Positions 36,901 through 45,027 of a stretch of 64,000 bases of DNA are shown here, one piece after another. The stretch comes from UBA1181 sp963631545 (lineage in GTDB: Bacteria; Bacteroidota; Bacteroidia; Bacteroidales; Paludibacteraceae): positions 1-64,000 of the forward strand of contig CAVGRN010000002.1 in the NCBI GenBank assembly GCA_963631545.1, in the 5' to 3' direction. The notes beneath the pieces were generated by a model, which searched no databases, had not been told where the DNA came from, and saw nothing but the letters and a program-made list of their open reading frames with translations. The position numbers and the translations under genes are program-made. How positions within the stretch are numbered: position 1 is the stretch's first letter; the number at the start of each line of letters is the position of its first letter.

Positions 36901-39429
36901 AGTGTTATTCGAATAACTACTTTCTGACATGTCCATATAATCATCAGACAAACCGCCAGTGCCTACCACATCAATATTTATGCCGTCTGGCGCAGTGAAA
37001 TCCGCTGGTATCAGCATAAAGCACAGAATTGAATCCTCAGCCGTAGTTTTCACTGTACCCAATGTCCACTTATTATTTTTGAACAGATACTCCCACTCGT
37101 TCGTGGTGAGCGTTCTCCAATTGTTAGGCTCGTCGCCTCCGTTGGAGATGGCGTTGTACACGCCCCAGTCGGCCTTGGCATAGTCGCCTGTCAGATTGTT
37201 GGAATCACTTCCGCCTGGGTAATAATTTGAATTTATTTCTGAGGTTGACCATGGCTGGTAGGCGTTTGCGCCACTGTTCCATCCGCTCGTTCCCCAACTG
37301 AAGAGGTCGATCCACCCGTTGTAAGTCTCTGAGGTGTTTTTGTTGGCAGATCCGATATAGTCATACTGGTTCTCAGCGAACCGCCAGGTGCCTTGTGCTG
37401 TGCTGTCTGCCGTTGCATGCTTTCCTTGCACGGCGTTGAACTGCAGGTTGCCTTGCGAGAAATAGACAGAATCTGTTGCAGAAATCCTGTAGGCACAGCG
37501 GATGGCTCCGTTTTTCTTCATAATAAAGGAACTGTCGTACACGGCAGTATAAACCATATCGCTTTCTGCCTCAACTATTTCCTTATTCCAACCCTTAAAT
37601 TGATATGCGTAGTCGGTAGAATCCTTGGTTGGAACTCCGCGGGTGTAGGTTGGGGTTGCGCCTCTCGCCACGGTAGTATCTAACAGGGTTGTGCCGTCAG
37701 CGTTCACAAAGCGGATGTCTAAGTTGAGGTCGTAGACAAGGCGGACGCTGTTACCTTCGTCCCGGTTGATACCGAAGGACGAATCAACCGTCCCAGGACG
37801 GAAGCAGAAAATGTAGGCGCTGCCGTAATTGTAGACAGAAGACGACCAATAGTGGCCGTACGACCCGACATCGTATACCGACGTATCGACGCGGTATCCA
37901 GCGTAAGGAAACGCCACAACACCTAATTTTTCAAGGGAAGCGAATTGCTCAGTCGTGTAGGTGTTTGTTGTTGGGACAGTCAACTTCATTGAGGTTGACG
38001 TCAAGTCTGCTGTGCCAATAACCTCCACGGTTATTCCCTCTGGTGCAGTGAACGACTCCGGAATCAGCATAAAACACAAGTATGAGTTACTGCCGTCCTT
38101 GATATATCCCAACGTCCATTTGTTGTTTTGGAACAGATAAATCCACTCCGCATTTGTCAAAGTTCTCCACTGATTAGGCTCATTGCCACCATTTGAAATG
38201 GCGTTGTAGACTCCCCAATCCGCATTGGCGTAATCGCCCGTCAAATTATTGGAAACACTTCCGCCTGGGGAATAGTCCGTCCACGTTGGTGCGGTCGTCC
38301 ACGGCTGGTAGGCTTTTGCGCCACCGTTCCATCCGCTCGTACCCCAACCGAAGAGGTCGATCCATCCATCGTAGCCTTCTGCAATGTTTGCATTGCCGTC
38401 GCCAACCACATCATACTGGTTCTCTGCGAAACGCCAGGTGCCTTGTGCGGTACCGTCCGCGGTGGCGTGCGAGCCTTGCGCAGCGTTGAACTGCAGGTTT
38501 CCTTGCGAAAAGTAGACTGAATCTGTTTCGGAAATCTTGTAAGCGGCAGCACGAATCACACCATTTTTCTTTGTGAGGAAACTGTCGCAAACTGCGGTAT
38601 AGATAAGCGTGTCATTTTTCATCTTACTCTCATCGATACTCCATCTATAAACGTAGTTATATTCCTCAGTAGAGGTGCGCGGAACGGCCGTTACCACAGA
38701 GTCGTACGCGCAATCTTTGACCGTGGCAAACAAGGTGTCGCAGTTGTAGAACTCGCAAGTGTATTTGCGGAGGGTGGAATCGTATTGTGCCGTGAGCGTG
38801 ATGATGCTGTCCGCAATCTTGCCCTCGTCGCGCAGCCACGCTTTGAAGGTGAAGACGCTGTCCTTGGTGATAATCGGGAGAATGCTGACTTTTGGCTCGT
38901 AGGAGTACGTTGCGGCGGTGTCCTTCAGAGTTTTCCCGTCATAGTCCACAAATCTGTATTTATAGTAGATGTAGGTGCTGTCGAGGGTGTAGGTCGTTTC
39001 GCCCACCACCACCGTCAACTTCGGATTCCAGAAGAAATCGTAGGTTTTGAGGCGGAGATCCTCCTTCACCGGCAACTCACACTCGGGCATCGTGCCATAA
39101 TCATACTTTTTGGCAGAAACCATGGTTTTGCCGTCCATAAAGGTGACAAGGTAGCGAAGCGTGTCAATCTGGAAGTTGACGCTGTCCACATTCGCAGTCG
39201 CGGCAGACCAAGCTGCTGCTTCGCCTTTGCGGAACACATGCATGCGCTCCACCATTTTGCCGTCGACCTCGTCGTTGCGGAATTTCACACTGTCCACGCT
39301 GTTCACCGTGGTGTTCCAGGCGTTTCCTTTCTGGTGCACATACATCCGCACCTCCGTCTTCACCGCTGCGAAGAGAACCGCGAGGCATGCGACTAACGCC
39401 ATTCCAATGGTCATGAATCGTTTCTTCAT
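33952..39429 (-). CDS. Giant secreted four-domain repeat protein with hypervariable domain ends
   Basis: This 1,825-residue exported protein has a signal peptide (MTIGMALVACLAVLFAA) and two N-terminal VDSV-x-F motifs. It then alternates short InlB-like repeats (for example KYTCEFYNCDTLFATVKDCA and ending DTLIYTAV) with four copies of a module of about 240 residues that starts YFSQGNLQFNA and contains WRFAENQ(Y/W)D, GWIDL(F/I)(G/S)WGTSGWN, ADWGVYNAISNGG, WRTLT, CFMLIP and YWSSS. Each module ends VRLV or IRLV. The modules resemble the region-1 paralogues and the Fibrobacter major paralogous domain, for which a C-type-lectin-like fold is expected. The last 57 codons of modules 1-3 differ almost only at first and second codon positions (see the separate entries). 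Modules 3 and 4 share 582 identical base pairs. A surface ligand-binding or adhesion role is inferred. Confidence 0.85.
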   Translation of the reverse strand: MKKRFMTIGMALVACLAVLFAAVKTEVRMYVHQKGNAWNTTVNSVDSVKFRNDEVDGKMVERMHVFRKGEAAAWSAATANVDSVNFQIDTLRYLVTFMDGKTMVSAKKYDYGTMPECELPVKEDLRLKTYDFFWNPKLTVVVGETTYTLDSTYIYYKYRFVDYDGKTLKDTAATYSYEPKVSILPIITKDSVFTFKAWLRDEGKIADSIITLTAQYDSTLRKYTCEFYNCDTLFATVKDCAYDSVVTAVPRTSTEEYNYVYRWSIDESKMKNDTLIYTAVCDSFLTKKNGVIRAAAYKISETDSVYFSQGNLQFNAAQGSHATADGTAQGTWRFAENQYDVVGDGNANIAEGYDGWIDLFGWGTSGWNGGAKAYQPWTTAPTWTDYSPGGSVSNNLTGDYANADWGVYNAISNGGNEPNQWRTLTNAEWIYLFQNNKWTLGYIKDGSNSYLCFMLIPESFTAPEGITVEVIGTADLTSTSMKLTVPTTNTYTTEQFASLEKLGVVAFPYAGYRVDTSVYDVGSYGHYWSSSVYNYGSAYIFCFRPGTVDSSFGINRDEGNSVRLVYDLNLDIRFVNADGTTLLDTTVARGATPTYTRGVPTKDSTDYAYQFKGWNKEIVEAESDMVYTAVYDSSFIMKKNGAIRCAYRISATDSVYFSQGNLQFNAVQGKHATADSTAQGTWRFAENQYDYIGSANKNTSETYNGWIDLFSWGTSGWNSGANAYQPWSTSEINSNYYPGGSDSNNLTGDYAKADWGVYNAISNGGDEPNNWRTLTTNEWEYLFKNNKWTLGTVKTTAEDSILCFMLIPADFTAPDGINIDVVGTGGLSDDYMDMSESSYSNNTYTVEQFSQIEKLGVVALPCAGRRYGASVRIVGSYGLYWSSSASNFGNAGSFYFHSTRVESSSIDKRGSGYNIRLVQNLNLDIHFVNADGTTLLDTTVARGATPTYTREKPTMDSTKAYRFEFIGWDKEIVSAENDMVYTAVYDSISVRYTSVFKDYAGTMIKTVEKCPYDSVLNGKELNHRDAYYRYDFNGWSRDESKIALDSLVYTAVYDTTKILYTRLYYNCDTLFKKIDSCAYDSVVTLVPPTRTSTEEYNYDVYRWSIDESKIGKDTLIYTAVCDSFLTKKNGAIRAAAYKISATDSVYFSQGNLQFNAMQGSHKTADSTAKGTWRFAENQWDVIGAGNADIAENYDGWIDLISWGTSGWNSGANAYQPWSTSTSGEDYCPGNNLTGDYAKADWGVYNAISNGGNEPNQWRTLTTDEWQYLFKNNKWTLGYIEDGGNSYSCFMLIPETFTAPEGINIDVVGTGNLSETVMRDISESIYSNNTYTVEQFSQIEKLGVVALPCAGYRYDTSLVDVGSYGHYWSSSALNSYFALNFYFNSSGVVSNYFDHRSYGNSVRLVQNLNLDIHFVNADGTTLLDTTVARGATPEYTRKDPTMNPSKTHTYKFTGWNEVFSAADKDMTYTAQYASTLRKYTCEFYNCDTLFATVKDCAYDSVPKLATPTCVSSEDYTYEFKGWSKDTSKIEKDTLIYTAVYDSTFIMKKNGAIRCAYKISATDSVYFSQGNLQFNAMQGSHKTADSTAKGTWRFAENQWDVIGAGNADIAENYDGWIDLISWGTSGWNSGANAYQPWSTSTSGEDYCPGNNLTGDYAKADWGVYNAISNGGNEPNQWRTLTTDEWQYLFKNNKWTLGYIEDGGNSYSCFMLIPETFTAPEGINIDVVGTGNLSETVMRDISESIYSNNTYTVEQFSQIEKLGVVVLPCGGVHFGMHIIKVGLKGDYWSSSAADGSANNFAFESERVLANSQVSKYLGLSVRLVQDVQ
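33967..34134 (-). other. Variable domain end of module 4 (diverged, no DGR pattern)
   Basis: This 56-codon end of module 4 (from CGGVHFGMHII to SVRLV) is one codon shorter than the other three and differs at many third positions too. It keeps YWSSSA and SVRLV. It shows what ordinary divergence of the same segment looks like, and so serves as an internal contrast to modules 1-3. Confidence 0.6.
34190..34771 (-). repeat. 582-bp exact intragenic repeat, copy in module 4
   Basis: Compared line by line, this stretch is identical to 35444-36025, with a constant offset of 1,254 bp (418 codons). One mismatch, at 34189/35443, bounds the left side and another, at 34772/36026, the right. It covers the conserved scaffold of module 4 and stops before the variable end. 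Confidence 0.95.
35218..35388 (-). other. Candidate DGR-type variable repeat, module 3
   Basis: 57 codons (from CAGYRYDTSLVDVGSYGHYW to NSVRLV) that align without gaps to those of modules 1 and 2. In the three-way alignment 34 codons vary. In 26 of them the third base is the same in all three, and 23 of these end in C or T. Example triplets (modules 3/2/1) are CTC/AGC/TAC, TTC/AAC/AGC and AAT/CAT/CGT. Nineteen of the 23 constant codons contain no adenine. Confidence 0.75.
35444..36025 (-). repeat. 582-bp exact intragenic repeat, copy in module 3
   Basis: Second copy of 34190-34771. Identity of this length between non-adjacent modules indicates a recent duplication or gene conversion, and is also a risk point for assembly. 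Confidence 0.95.
36676..36846 (-). other. Candidate DGR-type variable repeat, module 2
   Basis: 57-codon domain end (CAGRRYGASVRIVGSYGLYW to NIRLV) aligned without gaps to modules 1 and 3. Its differences sit mainly in the first two positions of codons ending in C or T. The flanks next to it carry ordinary synonymous differences relative to module 1. Confidence 0.75.
37735..37905 (-). other. Candidate DGR-type variable repeat, module 1
   Basis: 57-codon domain end (YAGYRVDTSVYDVGSYGHYW to NSVRLV). Just outside it, module 1 has AAA TTA for the Lys-Leu that module 3 writes AAG CTG, so the scaffold has drifted synonymously while third bases inside the block stay fixed. That is the contrast expected when a single template rewrites the block. 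Confidence 0.75.
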
Positions 39430-39737
39430 GTTTTCTATTTTAATATTTTATTTTTCGTCCACAGACACAAAGAGATGGGCAGCGACAAATGTCGTTGCTA
39501 AATTAATCAACTTTTTAGCGTTTTTACTTACATAAAATACAAGGAAGATAAATTGATGATAATCAATTTTTGGTTCAATCCCTAATTCGGCTGGATCTCC
39601 CATACAGTTGCTATGTCTCATCGACTTATCCATCGGCGCGAAAGTAAACAAATATTTTGGATTGCGGAAATCAAAATTTTTTGGGAGCGTTGCGGTTCGA
39701 AAGGAAGCCGCCCCTAATGGGAACGACCTTCAGACCA
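39430..39737. other. Upstream region of the giant gene, no gene seen
   Basis: About 300 bp, AT-rich near the gene. It should hold the promoter of the giant gene, but only an imperfect TCTCTTTG is seen (minus strand, about 39475-39468). No reading frame here is supported. Confidence 0.5.
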
Positions 39738-39834
39738 TTATTGAACATCGTGGACAAGGCGAACGGAAGACCCTTTGTAGCGATAGTCTTCGCGCTCCGA
39801 ATGAACGTTTGTACTGTTGAAGTAGAAGATTCTC
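39738..39834 (-). pseudogene. Orphan copy of a variable domain end
   Basis: On the minus strand this segment reads IFYFNSTNVHSEREDYRYKG then SSVRLVHDVQ and a stop (TAA at 39738-39740). It aligns with the last 30 codons of the giant protein's modules (FYFNSSGVV...SVRLV, and the DVQ end of module 4). There is no start codon, no scaffold and no signal peptide before it. It is not AAC-rich, so it looks like a stranded variable end, not a template repeat. Confidence 0.7.
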
Positions 39835-40009
39835 GGCAAATTTATTTTCCAACAAAAAATGACTGAAAACCCATCAAACTAATGTTGAGAACAATGCCGT
39901 CCACTTCGCCGCGACAACCTCGGGGGCATACTCTTTCGCCTTTTCAAGGCAACCATAGTACCTTTAGATTTTCAAAATAGACGGCGGCAAAAGTAAGCAA
40001 AATATCACT

Positions 40010-40017
40010 TATATTTG
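40010..40017 (+). promoter_or_regulatory. -7 promoter element of the WaaP-like kinase gene
   Basis: TATATTTG, an exact TAnnTTTG box, 22 nt upstream of ATG 40040. Confidence 0.55.
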
Positions 40018-40039
40018 CGATGTATTCTGATGAGAAGCA

Positions 40040-40816
40040 ATGATGAAAAGACGTTTTACGACGGTAATCAACCCGAACTTCAGTTTCCTGTCCTCGTTTG
40101 TGGAGAGTGTCCCCGGCATTTTCGACCACGAGGGCGAAGTGGTATACAAAGCAAGAAACGAGATAAAGACCTACCAGCGCGACGGACTGACACTGAACGT
40201 GAAATCGTATAAAATTCCCATTTTCATCAACAAAATCGCCTATTCGCTACTCCGCCCCACCAAGGCGAGGCGCGCCTACGAATATGCGCTGAAGCTCATC
40301 TCGCTTGGCGTGGAAACACCCGAGCCAGTGGCATACATCGAGGAGCGGCGGCACGGATTGCTCTACCACTCCTACTTCATCAGTCTGCACACGCCGCTGC
40401 AGGGCAACCTCCGCATTTTCTCCGATGAAAACGTGAAATTTGACGATGTGCGCGACCTCGCCATCGCCTTTGGGCGGTACACCGCCGCGCTGCACGAGAA
40501 AGGGGTGCTGCATGTCGACTATTCGCCGGGAAACATCCTATACCAGAAAAACCCCGATGAAACCTACCGTTTTTCGTTGATAGACATCAACCGGATGAAG
40601 TTTCCGAAAGAGATTGATATGCGCATGGGCTGCCAAAACTTCTGCCGCCTCTATGCCGGCGACGAGTTTTTCGAAACCGTCGGGAAGGCATACGCCGCCG
40701 CAAGAGGATTCGACGAGAAGAAGTGCATCTCCCTCATTATGGAATATCGCAACAAAGAATGGGAAAAGCGCGAACGCAAATACCGCATAAAAAAACGGAT
40801 GGGGAAGGCGGAGTAA
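40040..40816 (+). CDS. Lipopolysaccharide core kinase, WaaP/KdkA-like
   Basis: This 258-residue protein has the eukaryotic-like kinase fold of the Kdo/WaaP family. It is expected to phosphorylate Kdo or heptose of lipid A-core on the inner face of the membrane. The catalytic loop is HEKGVLHVDYSPGNILY (His-x-Asp, then Asn) and the metal-binding strand is SLIDINRMKF. EVVYKARNEIKTY includes the likely ATP-binding Lys. Two ATGs are adjacent (40040 and 40043), and either can be the start. The gene ends two bases before the convergent small gene at 40818. Confidence 0.82.
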   Translation: MMKRRFTTVINPNFSFLSSFVESVPGIFDHEGEVVYKARNEIKTYQRDGLTLNVKSYKIPIFINKIAYSLLRPTKARRAYEYALKLISLGVETPEPVAYIEERRHGLLYHSYFISLHTPLQGNLRIFSDENVKFDDVRDLAIAFGRYTAALHEKGVLHVDYSPGNILYQKNPDETYRFSLIDINRMKFPKEIDMRMGCQNFCRLYAGDEFFETVGKAYAAARGFDEKKCISLIMEYRNKEWEKRERKYRIKKRMGKAE

Positions 40817-40817
40817 A

Positions 40818-41147
40818 TCATACCCTAAGAAACCTTCTCCAAGCAAACACCCTCCGCTGCTTCAAATAGTCCAAGTCTCGCTGGAAAGCATACGCCTCGC
40901 GCTCGAAGGAGATAGCGCGGTAGGCTTTCATAAAATTGCGGTAATACGCCAACTTGACGAGCCACTCCGCCAAATAGAAAAGGTAGAAAAAGACGAAAAG
41001 CATCTCGAGCATCTGGCGCGTGTGGATGCGCTCGTGGTTGATGTCGACCTTGTCGAGGCGGCATTCCTTACGGGCAAAGACAACCCCGAAGAGGTTGATG
41101 GCTGAAAACCCCTTAATCGGCAATATCCTATTGTAAATCGGTCTCAC
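40818..41147 (-). CDS. Small conserved protein with HExxH motif
   Basis: This 109-residue protein has NHERIHTRQMLEMLFVFFYLFYLAEWLVKL: an HExxH zinc-type motif next to one amphipathic or membrane helix. FEREAYA follows, giving the Glu expected as third ligand. It resembles small uncharacterised Bacteroidota proteins. A zinc peptidase role is possible but unproven. The gene is convergent with the WaaP-like kinase and divergent from mnmG. Confidence 0.7.
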   Translation of the reverse strand: MRPIYNRILPIKGFSAINLFGVVFARKECRLDKVDINHERIHTRQMLEMLFVFFYLFYLAEWLVKLAYYRNFMKAYRAISFEREAYAFQRDLDYLKQRRVFAWRRFLRV

Positions 41148-41174
41148 GATGTAAAATTACAACAAAGAAAATTC

Positions 41175-41182
41175 TACCTTTG
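41175..41182 (+). promoter_or_regulatory. -7 promoter element of mnmG
   Basis: TACCTTTG, an exact TAnnTTTG box, 83 nt upstream of ATG 41266. The leader contains TGTGAATAA (41189-41197), which is a match to a DnaA box on the other strand. Confidence 0.5.
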
Positions 41183-41265
41183 CAGATTGTGAATAAAATG
41201 TTGAAAAGATGTTCGCAAGTGTTTGATAACTTGTTGAATGTAACTCCACGTTAAACGGAAAAAAG

Positions 41266-43152
41266 ATGAAATTCGACTACGACGTGATTGTGATTGGAGC
41301 AGGACACGCTGGCTGTGAGGCAGCAGCGGCAGCAGCTCGTATGGGTTCGCAGACGCTCTTGATCACTATGGACATGCACAAAATTGCGCAGATGAGTTGC
41401 AACCCCGCAGTTGGCGGTATTGCAAAAGGACAAATTGTTAGAGAGATTGACGCTTTAGGCGGAATGAGCGGTATCGTTACCGACTTGACTGCCATTCAAT
41501 ACAAAATGCTCAACCGCTCGAAAGGTCCCGCAATGTGGAGTCCACGTTCGCAAGCCGACAGACAGAAATACAGCGAAAAATGGCGTTCCATCCTCGAGAA
41601 TATGGAGAACCTCAGTATGTGGCAAGACTCTGCTGTTCAGTTCGTAATCTCCGATGAAAACGGCAAAAAATCTGTTACTGGTGTGAAAACTGCCATGGGC
41701 GCAACCTTTACTGCTAAGTCTGTCGTCATCACCACGGGTACTTTCCTTTCTGGCTTGATTCACTGTGGAAGAACACAAATCCACGCAGGTCGTATTTCAG
41801 AACCCGCATCTTACGGATTGACAGAGCAACTGAAAGATCTTGGCATAACAACTGGCAGAATGAAGACGGGAACTCCCGTCAGAATCGACGGCAGAACCAT
41901 CGATTTCTCCGTTATGACCGAGCAAGTTGGTGAAGATGATTTTCATAAATTCTCGTTTTTGGATTTCAAACCTCGTCCACTTCAACAGAAGAGTTGCTTC
42001 ATCACCTACACGAATGAGCAAACCCATGAAATTTTGCGTGCAGGTTTGCCTGATTCTCCCCTTTTCAACGGACAAATCACGAGTATCGGTCCACGTTACT
42101 GTCCGAGCATCGAGACAAAAATCGTAACCTTTGCAGGCAAAGATCGTCATCAACTTTTCTTGGAGCCAGAAGGGGAAACGACGCAAGAGTATTACCTCAA
42201 TGGCTTTTCATCTTCACTTCCTTTAGATGTTCAAGTCAACGCTTTGAAGACCATCAAGGGATTGGAGAATGCCAACATCTATCGTCCAGGCTACGCAATC
42301 GAATATGATTATTTCGACCCAACACAATTAAAACACTCGTTGGAATCGAAGATTATTGGCAACCTTTTCTTTGCTGGGCAAGTCAACGGAACGACTGGTT
42401 ACGAAGAGGCAGCAGGTCAAGGACTCATCGCCGGTATCAACGCACACATCAACTGCAATGGAGGCGAGCCATTTACCTTAGGAAGAGATGAAGCCTACAT
42501 TGGTGTATTAATTGATGATTTAGTAACAAAAGGTGTAGACGAACCATATAGAATGTTTACATCTCGTGCAGAATATAGAATTTTGTTAAGGCAAGACGAT
42601 GCCGATGCTCGTCTGACTCCAAAAGGCTATGAAATTGGTTTAGCAACCAAAGAACGCTACGATTTATACAAGTCGAAAGAGGCTGAAATCAATCGTTTGA
42701 CAGAGTTTGTAGAAAACTACCCTATCAAGATTTCGCACATCAACCAATTTTTGGTGGAGCAAGGCACGAGCGAGTTGAAAAACGGTTGCAAATTGGTAGA
42801 CCTCATCACCCGTCCACAACTCAACATTCAACTTCTTTCTGAAGGAATTGATGCGTTGAAAACGGCAATTAATGAAATTCCGAACCGCAAAGAAGAGATT
42901 GTGGAAGCCACTGAAATCAAGATTAAATACAAAGGCTACATTGAGCGTGAAACGATGATTGCCAACAAACTTCATCGATTAGAGAATATCAAGATCAAGG
43001 GTAAATTTGACTACTCAACGATTCACTCTCTTTCGACCGAGGCAAGACAAAAACTCACGAAGATTGACCCAGAGACGATTGGTCAAGCCAGCCGTATCTC
43101 TGGAATTTCACCAAGCGACATCAACATATTGCTCATACTTTTAGGAAGGTAA
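41266..43152 (+). CDS. mnmG: tRNA uridine-5-carboxymethylaminomethyl modification enzyme MnmG
   Basis: This 628-residue FAD enzyme works with MnmE to modify the wobble U34 of several tRNAs. The FAD loop is VIVIGAGHAGCEAAAAAARMG. NPAVGGIAKGQIVREIDALGG, PSIETKIVTFAGKDRHQLFLEPEG and FAGQVNGTTGYEEAAGQGLIAGINA are family signatures. It is full length. It is followed after 6 bp by uvrC, an order common in Bacteroidota, and is often near the origin in bacteria. Confidence 0.97.
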   Translation: MKFDYDVIVIGAGHAGCEAAAAAARMGSQTLLITMDMHKIAQMSCNPAVGGIAKGQIVREIDALGGMSGIVTDLTAIQYKMLNRSKGPAMWSPRSQADRQKYSEKWRSILENMENLSMWQDSAVQFVISDENGKKSVTGVKTAMGATFTAKSVVITTGTFLSGLIHCGRTQIHAGRISEPASYGLTEQLKDLGITTGRMKTGTPVRIDGRTIDFSVMTEQVGEDDFHKFSFLDFKPRPLQQKSCFITYTNEQTHEILRAGLPDSPLFNGQITSIGPRYCPSIETKIVTFAGKDRHQLFLEPEGETTQEYYLNGFSSSLPLDVQVNALKTIKGLENANIYRPGYAIEYDYFDPTQLKHSLESKIIGNLFFAGQVNGTTGYEEAAGQGLIAGINAHINCNGGEPFTLGRDEAYIGVLIDDLVTKGVDEPYRMFTSRAEYRILLRQDDADARLTPKGYEIGLATKERYDLYKSKEAEINRLTEFVENYPIKISHINQFLVEQGTSELKNGCKLVDLITRPQLNIQLLSEGIDALKTAINEIPNRKEEIVEATEIKIKYKGYIERETMIANKLHRLENIKIKGKFDYSTIHSLSTEARQKLTKIDPETIGQASRISGISPSDINILLILLGR

Positions 43153-43158
43153 TTTGCC

Positions 43159-45024
43159 ATGGAAAAGGAGGTTTCTCATCTTAAGCAGATTGTATTGTCA
43201 TTGCCAGACAAACCTGGCGTGTATCAATATCTGAATGACAAAGGTGAGATAATCTACGTTGGAAAGGCAAAAAAATTGAAACGTAGAGTCTCCTCCTATT
43301 TCAATAAAGAGCAGCAAAGCATCAAGACACGCGTCTTGGTGAAGCAGATAGCAGACATCAAATACATCGTTGTAGCGAGCGAGCAAGATGCACTTTTGTT
43401 AGAAAACAGTCTGATAAAAAAGCATCAACCTCGCTATAATATTTTGTTGAAAGACGACAAAACCTACCCTTCCATCTGCATCAAAAACGAATATTTTCCA
43501 CGAGTTTTCAAGACCAGAAATATCGTGAAAGATGGTTCGAAATACTTTGGACCTTACACCTATCTGCCCGCTTTGCACACCATTTTGGAGTTAATCGAGC
43601 AACTTTATCCTCTTCGCAACTGCAAATTGAATCTCACTCCAGAGGTTATCAATCAAGGAAAATACAAAGTGTGCTTACAGTATCACATCAAAAAGTGCAA
43701 AGGTTGTTGCGAAGGACTGCAATCGTTGGAAGAATACAATAAAAACATCAGTGAGATAAAGCAGATTTTAAAGGGTGAAATCGGAGAAATTGAGAAAAAC
43801 TTAGAGCAAGAAATGCTTCGATTGGCAGACGAGATGAAATTTGAAGAGGCTCAAGTTTTGAAAAACAAATTGGACATTTTAGCCCAATATCACTCTCGTT
43901 CTACCATCGTCAATCCGATGCTCACCAACATCGATACTTTTGCCATTGAAATTGACGAAAATGACGCTTTCATCAACTTTTTGAAGGTTACCAACGGCAC
44001 CATCACACAAGCCTACACGTTGGAATACAAGATACGAACAGACGAAGAAAAGGAGGAAATTTTAGCCTCTGCTATCACGGAGTTGCGCAGTCGTTTTCAC
44101 AGTTTATCCCGTGAGATATTAGTTCCATTCGAGATTGGTTATGAGTTGGACAACGTTACCATTACCGTTCCTCAGCGAGGCGATAAGAAAAAACTGTTAG
44201 ACCTTTCCATTCAGAATGTGAAGCAATACAGGTTCGATCGCATGAAGCAGATGGAAAAATTCAACCCTGAACAACGTGCGACGAAACTTTTGAAGACAGT
44301 TCAAAATCTTTTGAAACTACCCCAATTGCCCGTTCAAATCGAATGTTTTGACAACTCCAACATACAAGGAAGCGACGCTGTGGCAGCATGTGTGGTTTAC
44401 AAAATGGCGAAACCATCGAAGAATGATTATCGGAAATACAACATCAAAACGGTAGTTGGACCAGACGATTACGCTTCTATGAAAGAGGTGGTTCGTCGCC
44501 GTTACACCCGATTGATTGAAGAGCAGTCTCCCCTACCACAGTTGGTGATTGCCGATGGTGGAATCGGACAGATGGAAGTAATTCGAGAGGTGATACAAGA
44601 CGAGTTACACCTTGACATTGCAATAGCGGGATTAGCGAAGAACGATAAGCACCGCACAAAAGAGTTGCTTTTTGGCTTTCCGCCACAAGTTGTAGGCTTA
44701 GATCCAACCGATGAAATTTTTCGTTTTTTTGGATCTATCCAAGACGAAGTACACCGCTTTGCTATCAAATTTCACCGAGAGAAGCGAAGCAAAAATCAGA
44801 TAAAAACGGAGTTAGACATCAAAGGCATTGGCTTAAAAACGCAGGAAAAACTTTTGAAAGAGTTTAAGAGTGTGAAGCGAGTGAAAGAAGCCAGTCTGAC
44901 AGACTTAGAAAATTGCGTTGGAAAAGACAAAGCCAACACAGTATACAAGCATTTTCACGATACAGAAAATAGTGCAGAAAAGATTGAAAATGCCGATGGA
45001 ACCGCAAAATCAGATAAGGAATAA
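43159..45024 (+). CDS. uvrC: Excinuclease ABC subunit C
   Basis: This 621-residue nucleotide-excision repair nuclease makes both cuts around a lesion. The GIY-YIG domain is at residues 16-95 (PGVYQYLNDKGEIIYVGKAK), the UVR motif at about 205-240 (EMKFEEAQVLKNKLD), an RNase H-like nuclease domain follows (CFDNSNIQGSDAVAACVVY, IADGGIGQM) and helix-hairpin-helix motifs close the protein (IKGIGLKTQEKLLKEF). It lies 6 bp after mnmG and 3 bp before dtd, so these form an operon. Confidence 0.97.
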   Translation: MEKEVSHLKQIVLSLPDKPGVYQYLNDKGEIIYVGKAKKLKRRVSSYFNKEQQSIKTRVLVKQIADIKYIVVASEQDALLLENSLIKKHQPRYNILLKDDKTYPSICIKNEYFPRVFKTRNIVKDGSKYFGPYTYLPALHTILELIEQLYPLRNCKLNLTPEVINQGKYKVCLQYHIKKCKGCCEGLQSLEEYNKNISEIKQILKGEIGEIEKNLEQEMLRLADEMKFEEAQVLKNKLDILAQYHSRSTIVNPMLTNIDTFAIEIDENDAFINFLKVTNGTITQAYTLEYKIRTDEEKEEILASAITELRSRFHSLSREILVPFEIGYELDNVTITVPQRGDKKKLLDLSIQNVKQYRFDRMKQMEKFNPEQRATKLLKTVQNLLKLPQLPVQIECFDNSNIQGSDAVAACVVYKMAKPSKNDYRKYNIKTVVGPDDYASMKEVVRRRYTRLIEEQSPLPQLVIADGGIGQMEVIREVIQDELHLDIAIAGLAKNDKHRTKELLFGFPPQVVGLDPTDEIFRFFGSIQDEVHRFAIKFHREKRSKNQIKTELDIKGIGLKTQEKLLKEFKSVKRVKEASLTDLENCVGKDKANTVYKHFHDTENSAEKIENADGTAKSDKE

Positions 45025-45027
45025 GAT

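Noticed and set aside
39738..39834. Orphan segment as the DGR template
   Set aside because: It lacks adenines at the variable positions and its third bases do not match modules 1-3; it reads as a used variable end.
41236..41255. Fourth parS site before mnmG
   Set aside because: TCCACGT is present but the flanks are not symmetric (AACTCCACGTTAAAC).
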